DNA of 5,532 bases from Candidatus Cloacimonadota bacterium (GTDB taxonomy: Bacteria; Cloacimonadota; Cloacimonadia; JGIOTU-2): assembly GCA_021160355.1 (NCBI GenBank), contig JAGHCS010000247.1, positions 1 to 5,532 on the forward strand, in the 5' to 3' direction. Below, piece after piece: positions 1 through 5,532 of this stretch. The notes under the pieces were generated by a model. The model saw only the letters and a program-made list of their open reading frames with translations. It was not told the origin of the DNA and did no database searches. The number at the start of each line of letters is the position of its first letter. Position 1 is the stretch's first letter. A program made the position numbers and the translations under genes.

Positions 1-21
1 CAAATAACTGATTTTTCAAAC

Positions 22-53
22 GCCCTCAATTTAATAGATTTGAGGCCTTTTTT
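22..53 (+). terminator. Intrinsic terminator of the upstream transcription unit
   Basis: Bases 24-29 (CCTCAA) pair perfectly with 40-45 (TTGAGG) around a ten-base loop. G22-C47 can extend the stem beyond one C-C mismatch. Six T residues follow at 48-53, then more AT-rich sequence. This is the usual layout of a Rho-independent terminator on the + strand. The stem is short, so efficiency may be moderate. It probably ends a gene left of the window and separates it from the rimP operon. The other strand lacks a T-run directly after the stem, so a bidirectional role is not supported. Confidence 0.65.
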
Positions 54-63
54 ATTATTACTA

Positions 64-101
64 TTTACAATAACTTAATTATATTATGATATTTGTATAA
101 T
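64..101 (+). promoter_or_regulatory. Candidate main promoter of the rimP-nusA-infB operon
   Basis: A perfect -10 hexamer TATAAT lies at 96-101 in very AT-rich DNA just downstream of the upstream terminator. Transcription would start near base 108. The -35 side is poor: TTTACA at 64-69 is a good hexamer but 26 bases away, too far for this -10. CTTAAT at 74-79 has a 16-base spacer but matches weakly. TTTACA could instead serve TATGAT at 85-90 with a short 15-base spacer. This is the only non-coding region before the operon, so a promoter is expected here; the exact boxes are uncertain. Confidence 0.4.
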
Positions 102-103
102 AT

Positions 104-136
104 TTGACAAGAAAACAAGGCATCGCAATTTATAAC
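104..136 (+). promoter_or_regulatory. Possible second promoter: perfect TTGACA with a weak, badly spaced -10
   Basis: TTGACA at 104-109 is an exact -35 consensus. The best -10-like sequences downstream are TTATAA (130-135) and TATAAC (131-136), with spacers of 20 and 21 bases, longer than the preferred 16-18. At 17 bases the hexamer is AATTTA, a poor match. A start here would give a very short leader entering the hairpin at 156 almost at once. It may be a weak or regulated promoter, or a chance match in AT-rich DNA. Confidence 0.2.
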
Positions 137-155
137 AAAATTCACGCAGTTCTTC

Positions 156-181
156 GCTGGTTCTCCCGACCAGCATTTTTT
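156..181 (+). terminator. Terminator-like hairpin in the rimP leader (possible attenuator)
   Basis: GCTGGT (156-161) pairs perfectly with ACCAGC (169-174). T162-G168 can add a wobble pair, leaving a five-base CTCCC loop. After A175 comes a run of six T (176-181). This is a standard intrinsic terminator shape, placed between the candidate promoters and the rimP start at 200. Transcripts from base 108 or so would either stop near 181 as a short RNA of about 70 bases or read on into the operon. Bases 147-149 (CAG) can pair weakly with 157-159 (CTG), which would compete for the left arm. That alternative is only three to four pairs, so an antiterminator is not demonstrated. Confidence 0.55.
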
Positions 182-199
182 GTATTTAGAAATGAGAGT

Positions 200-685
200 A
201 TGATAGATAAAAATGAATTAAAGAAAAGTATTGATCGCATCTGCGATGAAACAGGTTTTCAGCTTTATGACTGGAAACTGAAACGGAGAGGGAGCGCCCA
301 CAATCTGGTTATATATATTACAAAATCAGAGGGTATTACTCTGGATGATTGCGAAATGTTCAGCAGAATGCTCGGTGATGACCTGGATATGAACGATGTG
401 ATCGAAACCCGATATTATCTTGAGGTTTCTTCCCCGGGATTATCGCGTCCGCTTTTTACTCTAGAGCATTTTATTGGTGCAGTTGGCGAGTTCGTGAAAA
501 TTACTTTTCTTAATGATGAACGTAATCATGAAACGATACGTGGTAATATCTCAAGTGTAGATGGGCAGATGATAACTATCGCAAGTGAAGATGGTGAAGA
601 TAGATTGATCAATATATCCGATGTTCAAAAGGCAAAAACTGTATTTGAATGGCCAAGTACATCATCAAAAACTAAAAAGGAATAG
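200..685 (+). CDS. rimP: Ribosome maturation factor RimP
   Basis: RimP binds the 30S subunit in the cytoplasm and helps late assembly around S12 and the central pseudoknot. The predicted protein has 161 residues, near the family norm of about 150-160. Residues 1-85 form the N-terminal alpha/beta domain, ending in the family signature LEVSSPGLSRPL (74-85). Residues from about 90 form the small SH3-like C-terminal domain, followed by a polar STSSKTKKE tail. I chose the ATG at 200 because homology starts there. The frame is open further upstream to a TTG at 104, but those 32 extra residues do not resemble RimP, and the TTG is part of a TTGACA box and lies upstream of the leader hairpin. No well-spaced Shine-Dalgarno precedes 200; GAGAG at 194-198 is too close. 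As is common in bacteria, it heads the operon with nusA eight bases downstream. Confidence 0.93.
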   Translation: MIDKNELKKSIDRICDETGFQLYDWKLKRRGSAHNLVIYITKSEGITLDDCEMFSRMLGDDLDMNDVIETRYYLEVSSPGLSRPLFTLEHFIGAVGEFVKITFLNDERNHETIRGNISSVDGQMITIASEDGEDRLINISDVQKAKTVFEWPSTSSKTKKE

Positions 686-693
686 AGGTTATT

Positions 694-1929
694 ATGGCAT
701 TTAATTTAATTTCTATTATTGAAGAATTTTCCAGACTGAAACAGATAGACAGAGATAAAATTGCAGAAATCATCAAAGAAAGCCTTGAATCCACCCTTCA
801 AAAAAAGCTGTCTGAAGAAACTGAACTTGCAGTTGAAATTAATTTTGATGAAAGTGAAGTAGTCGCAAAATTCGATGCTGTCGTTGTTGAAGAAACTACT
901 GGTTTCCTTGATGAAATTGTACTTGAAGAAGCTCGTAAGATAGATCCTGAAGTAGAACTCGGTGATATCATTCCCCTTGAAATGCTTGTGTCTGATTTCG
1001 GTCGCAAGACAATACAGTCTGCACGCCAAGCAATAATAAATAGATTCAGAGAGTCCGAAACCGAAAAGGTAAAGGTCGACTACGAAAAGCAAAAAGGGGA
1101 GATCATTTCGGGCGCAGTGAAGAAAGTAGAATATAACGGCTACATCATTGATATTGGATTTACCGATGCACTTCTGCCAACAGAAGAACAGGTGGAAACG
1201 GAATTCTATAAAGCCAATGATTTTCTCAAAGCATACGTGGCGAGTATACGTCAATCAAAAAGCGGTGTGCGGGTTATTCTTTCCAGAAAACGTCCTGAGT
1301 TTATTATAAAACTTTTCGAAAACGAAATTCCTGAAATTGCAGATGGAATTGTCACGATCAAAAAAATTGTCCGTGAACCCGGATTTAGAACCAAAGTTGC
1401 AGTTGCGAGTAATGATGAGAATGTAGATCCCTATGGAAGCTGTATCGGTTCAAAAGGAATCCGCATAGGAGAGATCCGCAAAGAGCTTAATGGAGAGCAG
1501 GTTGATATTGCACTCTGGAGTGACAACCCGGAAGATTTTATTCGAAATGCTGTTGGTCCCGAGCTTGTAAAGCGTGTCTATCTTGCTGATAAAGGACGAT
1601 TTGCCCAGATCATTGTTGATGAAGATAATAAAAATATTGCGATTGGTAAGGGTGGCAAAAATATCAAACTTGCTGCAAAGTTGACGAACTACAAACTGGA
1701 TGTTCTGCTCGAAGAAGAATACGAAGAAATTGCAGCGAATGAACGCCGTATTACAAGTCCAATCTTCGAGCTCGACGGTGTCCATGAAAAAGTTGGTAAG
1801 ATACTTCATGAAGCCGGATATACCTCTGTGCAGGATATACATCTTGCCACTGTGGAAGAACTGACTCAAATTGAAGGCGTCGGTGTAAAAACCGCAGAAA
1901 AGATCAAAGAATCTGCAAAATATTTTTAA
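694..1929 (+). CDS. nusA: Transcription termination/antitermination factor NusA
   Basis: NusA binds RNA polymerase and nascent RNA and modulates pausing, intrinsic termination and antitermination, notably on rRNA operons. The 411-residue protein shows the expected order. The RNA-polymerase-binding N-terminal domain covers about 1-125, and an S1 domain about 134-200 (GEIISGAVKKVEYNGYIIDI at its start). KH1 contains VDPYGSCIGSKG with the GxxG loop GSKG at 252-255. KH2 contains AIGKGGKN with GKGG at 318-321. After an acidic stretch (339-345) comes one helix-hairpin-helix-like tail, about 363-411, with IEGVGVKTAEKI at 393-404. It is thus longer than the B. subtilis form, which ends after KH2, and shorter than E. 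coli NusA, which has two acidic repeats. The start is supported by AGAGG at 684-688, five bases upstream and overlapping the rimP stop. NusA feedback on its own operon is known in E. coli; the leader hairpin makes that plausible here. Confidence 0.97.
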   Translation: MAFNLISIIEEFSRLKQIDRDKIAEIIKESLESTLQKKLSEETELAVEINFDESEVVAKFDAVVVEETTGFLDEIVLEEARKIDPEVELGDIIPLEMLVSDFGRKTIQSARQAIINRFRESETEKVKVDYEKQKGEIISGAVKKVEYNGYIIDIGFTDALLPTEEQVETEFYKANDFLKAYVASIRQSKSGVRVILSRKRPEFIIKLFENEIPEIADGIVTIKKIVREPGFRTKVAVASNDENVDPYGSCIGSKGIRIGEIRKELNGEQVDIALWSDNPEDFIRNAVGPELVKRVYLADKGRFAQIIVDEDNKNIAIGKGGKNIKLAAKLTNYKLDVLLEEEYEEIAANERRITSPIFELDGVHEKVGKILHEAGYTSVQDIHLATVEELTQIEGVGVKTAEKIKESAKYF

Positions 1930-2150
1930 TGCCCAATAAAGCTTCGAATAAAGGTCATATACCTATTCGTACATGTGTGATATGCAAAGAAAAAGGTTCG
2001 AAGTGCTCGATGCATAGATTTGTGATACAGAAAGGTGCTATCCTCTTTGATGAGAAAAATATCCTTGAAGGTAGAGGATATTATTTCTGTGATAAGGAAA
2101 AATGCAGAGCTTCGTTAGACTCATGGTTAAAGAAAGCAAAGAAAAAGTAG
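1929..2150 (+). CDS. ylxR: YlxR family small RNA-associated protein (RnpM type)
   Basis: A 73-residue basic protein with the two YlxR signatures. RTCVICKEKG lies at 14-23, followed by HRFV at 29-32; GRGYYFCDKEKC lies at 48-59. Cys16, Cys19, Cys54 and Cys59 form two pairs that could hold a metal or stabilise the fold. The C-terminus is lysine-rich. In B. subtilis the homologue (RnpM) binds the RNase P RNA and modulates its activity, and a regulatory role has also been reported; which applies here is unknown. Its ATG overlaps the nusA stop by one base (TAATG). No Shine-Dalgarno is visible just upstream, so translation is probably coupled to nusA by reinitiation. A position between nusA and infB is classic for this family. 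Confidence 0.92.
   Translation: MPNKASNKGHIPIRTCVICKEKGSKCSMHRFVIQKGAILFDEKNILEGRGYYFCDKEKCRASLDSWLKKAKKK
2094..2098 (+). promoter_or_regulatory. Ribosome binding site supporting the early start of the L7Ae-like gene
   Basis: AAGGA lies within the ylxR coding sequence, three bases before the ATG at 2102. The spacing is short but usable. The two alternative in-frame ATGs (2123 and 2156) have no comparable purine-rich site at a suitable distance. This favours 2102 as start and implies that ribosomes load inside ylxR. Confidence 0.45.
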
Positions 2151-2434
2151 CAAATATGCTCCGGCTTGCGAGAAAAGCAAAAGCTGTTTCTCTCGGCAGA
2201 CTCGCTGTTGAGAGAAGCATCAAGAAAAATGAAACTAAGCTTATTTTTGCCGGTAAGAAAGAGAATAATTTCATGAGAAAACGAGCACAGGATTGCGCAT
2301 CTAAGGGGATAAAGATATCTCATCTCTTTGATGATAGTGAATTAAGCACTATATTTGGACGGCAAAAACTGACCCTTGTAGCAGTAGTTGACAAGAACTT
2401 CACAAAGGGCATAAATGAGATTTTAGAAAATTAA
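2102..2434 (+). CDS. ylxQ: L7Ae/L30e/S12e-Gadd45 family RNA-binding protein (YlxQ type)
   Basis: A basic 110-residue protein of the L7Ae-like fold, the family that binds kink-turn RNAs. The bacterial YlxQ/YbxF members are ribosome- or RNA-associated proteins without a settled role. Visible family traits are the first helix with MLRLARKAKAVSLG (19-32), a strand with KLIFAG (46-51), and the C-terminal part LTLVAVVDKNFTKGI (90-104). The usual glycine after the LARKA segment is a lysine here (K27). The start at 2102 has a nearby AAGGA and gives a 49-base overlap with ylxR. The ATG at 2123 would give 103 residues and still keep the whole fold, while 2156 would cut into helix 1. Location between ylxR and infB matches the Firmicute ylxR-ylxQ-infB arrangement. 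Family assignment is good; target RNA and exact start are uncertain. Confidence 0.82.
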   Translation: MQSFVRLMVKESKEKVANMLRLARKAKAVSLGRLAVERSIKKNETKLIFAGKKENNFMRKRAQDCASKGIKISHLFDDSELSTIFGRQKLTLVAVVDKNFTKGINEILEN

Positions 2435-2443
2435 AGGATATAC

Positions 2444-4825
2444 ATGGATCAAATTAGAGTGTATGAACTGGCTCGCGAACTGAAGATCTCACCTCAAGCG
2501 CTTATCTCAATTTTGAAGAGCCTGAAGGTGAAAGTGAAAAGCCATATGAGTTATCTGGAAGATGAAACTGTTACTCAAGTGAAACAGATGTTTCAAGACC
2601 AGTTAGATGCAGCTAAAGCACGGCAGAAGCAAAGAAAGAATTACCAGCAGGAGCAGCGGCAGAAACGCCTTAAAAAACTGAAAAAAGAAGAAAAGAAACA
2701 AATTCAAACAAAAGAAAAGACAAAAGAAGTAAAAAGAGAAGAGAAGCAAGAGCCCAGAAAGAAACCTGAAAGATTACACGAGAAGCCGAAATATCCTTCA
2801 AAAAAATCATTCCAGGCAGATAAGGAAAAACCAAAAGCGAAAAAAGACGAAGAAAAAAAAGTAGAAAAACCCAGAGTCCTTACAGCGAAGGAAAAAGAAA
2901 GACAGAGAGAAAAAGCATATAAAGATAAGAAACAAAAAATTCTTGAAGAGAAACAGAAAAAGTTCTTTGATCAGCAAAAGATCAAGGGCAATATAAAAGC
3001 AACACTTACAAAAGATCCTAAGCGTAAAAAATATAAAAAAGAGAAAACCGAAGTTGAAGAAGACGTGACCAAGATCGTCATCAGTGAATTCACTTCAGTT
3101 TCAGAACTTGCAAAGATCATGGACAAAAATCCCACGGCGATAGTTGCGAAATTCATGGAAATAGGGAAGATGGTTACCATTAACCAGCGGCTGGATAATG
3201 AATCTCTTATTATGATATGTGATGAATTCAATTTTGATGTAGAGTTTGAAGATCAGTACGGCAAAGATATTCTCGAAGTTAATATGGAAGATAGTGAGAA
3301 ATTTGAAAATACAGAACGACCTCCAATTGTGGTTGTTATGGGTCATGTTGACCATGGCAAAACTTCGATTCTAGACTACATTCGTGAAGAGAATGTTATC
3401 GCTGGCGAGGCAGGGGGCATTACGCAGCATATTGGTGCATATCAGGTTGAACATAATGGGAAAAAAGTAACATTTATTGATACCCCGGGTCATGAAGCAT
3501 TCACAGCTATGCGTGCACGAGGTGCCGATATTACAGATATCGCAGTTATTGTTATTGCTGCTGATGATGGAGTTATGCCGCAAACTATGGAAGCGATAGA
3601 TCATGCAAAAGCTGCGGGAATTCCGTTAATATTCGCCATTAATAAAATAGATAAGCCTGCTGCTGATGTCGAAAAAGTGAAAGTGCAACTTTCTCAAAAA
3701 AACATCCTTCTTCAAGGATGGGGTGGCGATATCGAATCTGTAGAATGTTCTGCGAAGACAGGTGAAGGCATTGGAGAATTGTTGGATACAATATTGCTTG
3801 TTTCCGAAGTGGAAGAACTCACAGCAAAATACGACCAGAAAGCAGAAGGTACAGTTATTGAGACCAAGCTTGATAAAGGCAAGGGTCCACTCGCTACTGT
3901 GCTCATACTAAATGGAGTTCTTAAACCGGGTGATATTATTATATGCGGAGCTCAATACGGTCGTGTCCGGTTGATGCTCGATGAACGACAAAATGAAGTT
4001 TTGGAATGCCCTCCATCCGGTGTTGCACAGATTCTTGGTTTGAATGGTGTACCTCAGGCAGGTGATACCCTTAATGTTGTTGATGATGAGCGCAAAGCAA
4101 AAGATATCTGTTCAAAAAGGCAACAGGTCATACGACAGAGACAGATCGCAACAGGAAAAGGTGTTACGCTCGATAATATATTTGATAAGATTCAGGAAAG
4201 CGAGATAACTTCTCTCAATCTCATAGTGAAAGGTGATACTGACGGTTCGGTCGGAGCACTGTGTGATACACTCCAGAAAATACGCAATGAAGAAGTTGGC
4301 GTCAATGTGGTTCATCGCGGGATTGGCGGTATTGTCGAAGCTGATATTGACCTCGCAACTGCTTCCAAAGCTATTATTATTGGATTCCATGTTCGTCCCA
4401 ATGCAGAAGCCCGAGCAGCAGCAGAAGTCAACCATGTGGATATACGTTTGTATGATATTATTTATGAAGCTATCGACGAAGTGAAGAAATCTCTTGAGGG
4501 ATTGCTCGCGCCGACGATCCGAGAAGAGCATCTTGGTACAGCAGAGGTGCGGGAAATCTTTAAAATATCTAAAATCGGAACTATTGCCGGTTGTATGGTC
4601 ACAAAAGGAAAGATCACAAGTAATGCTCTTATGAGACTTTTCCATGACGATATCAAAGTTTATGAAGGAACTATTGAAAGTCTGAAACGATTTAAAAATG
4701 AAGTTAAAGAAGTGACCGAGGGGCAGGAATGCGGAATTTCGATTGTTGGTTTCAATGATATCAAAGTCGGGGATGTTATCGATGCATATATTAAGATCGA
4801 GGAAAAGAAAAAATTAGAATTATAA
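2444..4825 (+). CDS. infB: Translation initiation factor IF-2
   Basis: IF-2 is the GTPase that places formyl-Met-tRNA on the 30S subunit and promotes 50S joining. The 793-residue protein contains an N-terminal IF2_N helical module (about 1-50) and a charged Lys/Glu/Gln linker (about 51-205). A second IF2_N-type module follows (about 209-270, with AIVAKFMEIGKMVTINQ). The G domain has G1 GHVDHGKT (300-307), the switch segment GGITQHIGAY (324-333), G3 DTPGH (346-350), G4 NKID (400-403) and G5 SAK (436-438). All key GTPase residues, including the switch-II histidine H350, are present. Domain II covers about 465-555 and domain III about 575-690. The C-terminal fMet-tRNA-binding domain covers about 695-790 and includes KISKIGTIAGCMVTKGKI and FNDIKVGDVIDAY. 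The start has AAGGA at 2434-2438 with five-base spacing, just after the preceding stop. Length and order are typical for bacteria with a moderately extended N-terminus. Confidence 0.98.
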   Translation: MDQIRVYELARELKISPQALISILKSLKVKVKSHMSYLEDETVTQVKQMFQDQLDAAKARQKQRKNYQQEQRQKRLKKLKKEEKKQIQTKEKTKEVKREEKQEPRKKPERLHEKPKYPSKKSFQADKEKPKAKKDEEKKVEKPRVLTAKEKERQREKAYKDKKQKILEEKQKKFFDQQKIKGNIKATLTKDPKRKKYKKEKTEVEEDVTKIVISEFTSVSELAKIMDKNPTAIVAKFMEIGKMVTINQRLDNESLIMICDEFNFDVEFEDQYGKDILEVNMEDSEKFENTERPPIVVVMGHVDHGKTSILDYIREENVIAGEAGGITQHIGAYQVEHNGKKVTFIDTPGHEAFTAMRARGADITDIAVIVIAADDGVMPQTMEAIDHAKAAGIPLIFAINKIDKPAADVEKVKVQLSQKNILLQGWGGDIESVECSAKTGEGIGELLDTILLVSEVEELTAKYDQKAEGTVIETKLDKGKGPLATVLILNGVLKPGDIIICGAQYGRVRLMLDERQNEVLECPPSGVAQILGLNGVPQAGDTLNVVDDERKAKDICSKRQQVIRQRQIATGKGVTLDNIFDKIQESEITSLNLIVKGDTDGSVGALCDTLQKIRNEEVGVNVVHRGIGGIVEADIDLATASKAIIIGFHVRPNAEARAAAEVNHVDIRLYDIIYEAIDEVKKSLEGLLAPTIREEHLGTAEVREIFKISKIGTIAGCMVTKGKITSNALMRLFHDDIKVYEGTIESLKRFKNEVKEVTEGQECGISIVGFNDIKVGDVIDAYIKIEEKKKLEL
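2594..3043 (+). other. Low-complexity Lys/Glu-rich linker segment within infB
   Basis: IF-2 residues 51-200 contain 48 lysines and 20 glutamates in 150 positions, with many Gln and Arg and no cysteine. The segment is probably a disordered or long-helical charged linker between the two N-terminal modules. At DNA level it is strongly A-rich, with homopolymers such as A7 at 2800-2806 and A8 at 2853-2860. No exact tandem repeat unit is visible. Such linkers vary greatly among bacterial IF-2 proteins; this one is basic overall. Confidence 0.85.
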
Positions 4826-4828
4826 TCA

Positions 4829-5110
4829 ATGCCTGTAAAAAGCGTGCTTGTAAATTTGTATCTTCCTACATCTCATTCACTTAAGAATAAGCGAAATATC
4901 GTACAGAGTATTGTCAAAAAACTAAAAAACCGATATAATGCATCAGTTGCGGAGATCAACGGGTTGGATAAATGGCAGTATGCAGGCATAGGTATTTCGG
5001 TTATCTCAAATGATCCAATCATTATTGATAAAACCCATTCGGAAATCATTACTTTTATCGAAACAAATTATTCCGATGTTCAGATTATGGATGTGCAGGA
5101 TTACGAATAA
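4829..5110 (+). CDS. ylxP: DUF503 family protein (YlxP type)
   Basis: A 93-residue protein matching the DUF503/YlxP pattern: a first strand VKSVLVNLYLP (3-13), then SHSLKNKRNIVQSIVKKLKN (15-34), the conserved ASVAEI (38-43), and the core WQYAGIGISVISND (49-62). The last third (about 66-93) is a helix plus a final strand. No signal peptide or membrane segment is present, so it is probably cytoplasmic. The family has no firmly established biochemical function. Its recurring position between infB and rbfA suggests a link to ribosome assembly or initiation, which is inference. It starts three bases after the infB stop with no clear Shine-Dalgarno, so translation is probably coupled to infB. Confidence 0.9.
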   Translation: MPVKSVLVNLYLPTSHSLKNKRNIVQSIVKKLKNRYNASVAEINGLDKWQYAGIGISVISNDPIIIDKTHSEIITFIETNYSDVQIMDVQDYE

Positions 5111-5463
5111 TGCAGCAACACAGAGTCGAGAGACTGAATAAACTTCTTCACCAAACTCTTTCAACCATTATTGAATTTGAACTTCGTGATAGTCGTTTGG
5201 AAGAAGTTCATGTTGAATATGTAATTGTCTCTTCTGATATGCGGGATGCAACAGTTTTTTTTACTGTAATGGACGAAGAAAAAAAGTTAGATGCTCTCGC
5301 CGGATTAAACAATGCGAGCAAAGTGATAAGAAAGAAGCTTGCTGATTCATTGAACCTGCGTTATACACCAAGACTGCATTTCAAATTTGACACACAGGAA
5401 CCTAAAGCCCAGCACATCGAAGAAATAATCGAGGAAGAGAGAAAAAAATATGAATCTGCATGA
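5110..5463 (+). CDS. rbfA: 30S ribosome-binding factor RbfA
   Basis: RbfA is a single-domain KH-like protein that binds immature 30S subunits near the 16S rRNA 5' helix and aids cold-sensitive late maturation. The 117-residue product has the family start HRVERLNKLLHQTLSTII (4-21), then the strand region with LEEVHVEYVIVSSDMRDATV (30-49). The C-terminal motif follows, with LNLRYTPRLHFKFD at 81-94, and an acidic helix ends the protein. The helix break that family members usually write as A-x-G reads A69-S70-K71 here, so the glycine is replaced. The ATG overlaps the preceding stop by one base (TAATG), and AGGA at 5097-5100 sits nine bases upstream. Length is normal for the family. Confidence 0.95.
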   Translation: MQQHRVERLNKLLHQTLSTIIEFELRDSRLEEVHVEYVIVSSDMRDATVFFTVMDEEKKLDALAGLNNASKVIRKKLADSLNLRYTPRLHFKFDTQEPKAQHIEEIIEEERKKYESA

Positions 5464-5532
5464 ATTCAAAGAGACTCTTTCCAAGTTGATCGGAAGCTAC
5501 GATACTTTCATTCTTACCACTCACGAAAATTC
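5450..5532 (+). CDS. nrnA: DHH family phosphoesterase, N-terminal fragment (NrnA type)
   Basis: Only the first 27 codons are in the window; the gene continues past the right edge. The fragment has an amphipathic first helix (HEFKETLSKLIGSYD, 4-18), then the strand FILTTHEN (20-27). That matches the start of bacterial DHH/DHHA1 phosphoesterases, where the segment normally continues into an NPDGDAxGS metal-binding motif that lies outside the window. NrnA-type enzymes degrade very short RNAs and in some species dephosphorylate pAp. The ATG at 5450 lies 14 bases inside the end of rbfA. GAGG at 5431-5434 and AGAGAG at about 5436-5441 lie upstream. The position directly after rbfA is common for nrnA, often followed by truB. 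Catalytic residues cannot be checked here. Confidence 0.75.
   Translation, partial: MNLHEFKETLSKLIGSYDTFILTTHEN

Noticed and set aside
104..199. N-terminal extension of RimP from TTG at 104
   Set aside because: No similarity to RimP, overlaps promoter-like and terminator-like elements; the ATG at 200 fits the family start.
61..199. tRNA gene (such as the initiator tRNA found before rimP in E. coli) or a known riboswitch in the leader
   Set aside because: No cloverleaf, T-arm GTTCGA-type sequence or CCA end, and no recognisable riboswitch core; only the hairpin and T-run are present.
706..1254. Minus-strand open frame of 182 codons opposite nusA
   Set aside because: Low-complexity Phe/Tyr/Cys-rich translation, fully antisense to well-supported nusA; it reflects the A-rich Lys/Glu codons of the sense strand.
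1450..1869. Minus-strand open frame of 139 codons opposite the KH region of nusA
   Set aside because: Shadow of nusA with Phe/Asn/Ile-rich composition and no family features.
4233..4484. Plus-strand 83-codon frame inside infB
   Set aside because: Alternate frame within conserved IF-2 sequence, with no ribosome site and no family features.
4112..4645. Minus-strand open frame of 177 codons opposite the 3' part of infB
   Set aside because: Antisense to conserved IF-2 domains III and IV, Ser/Cys/His-rich with no recognisable motif, and no promoter or ribosome site seen.

Overview
This window is a stretch of a bacterial translation and transcription housekeeping operon, all on the + strand: rimP - nusA - ylxR - L7Ae-like (ylxQ type) - infB - DUF503 (ylxP type) - rbfA - start of a DHH phosphoesterase gene (nrnA type). 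Every protein call rests on recognisable family motifs. All complete frames close with ordinary stops: TAA four times, TAG twice, TGA once. That fits the standard bacterial code. The DNA is AT-rich, with many AAA and GAA codons, and the genes are packed almost without spacers. The combination of ylxR, ylxQ and ylxP with rimP, nusA, infB and rbfA is best known from Firmicutes but also occurs in other phyla. The protein sequences do not look like typical Bacillus or Clostridium orthologues. An AT-rich member of an uncultured or FCB-like lineage (for example Cloacimonadota) is a guess only; the window cannot settle the taxonomy.

Layout. Bases 1-60 hold an intrinsic terminator of whatever lies upstream. 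Bases 61-199 are an AT-rich promoter and leader region with a good -10 box, a perfect but poorly spaced TTGACA, and a second intrinsic-terminator-like hairpin (156-181) just before rimP. The rest is coding. nusA/ylxR and ylxP/rbfA overlap by one base (TAATG), the ylxQ-type gene starts 49 bases inside ylxR, and the nrnA-type gene starts 14 bases before rbfA ends. The infB-ylxP gap is three bases. No internal terminator or internal promoter is evident, so the eight genes probably form one transcript that runs past the right edge.

How the genes work together. RimP and RbfA mature the 30S subunit. IF-2 brings initiator tRNA to it and joins the subunits. NusA controls pausing, termination and antitermination of RNA polymerase. 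YlxR and the L7Ae-like protein are small RNA-associated proteins, and the DHH protein probably degrades very short RNAs. DUF503 has no settled function.

I found no defence system, mobile element, CRISPR array or evident undescribed system. The most interesting point is the terminator-like hairpin in the leader of an operon that encodes NusA, which could be an attenuator under feedback control. Smaller points are a substituted glycine in the RbfA KH-like motif, the long Lys/Glu linker of IF-2 with homopolymeric A tracts, and the deep ylxR/ylxQ overlap.
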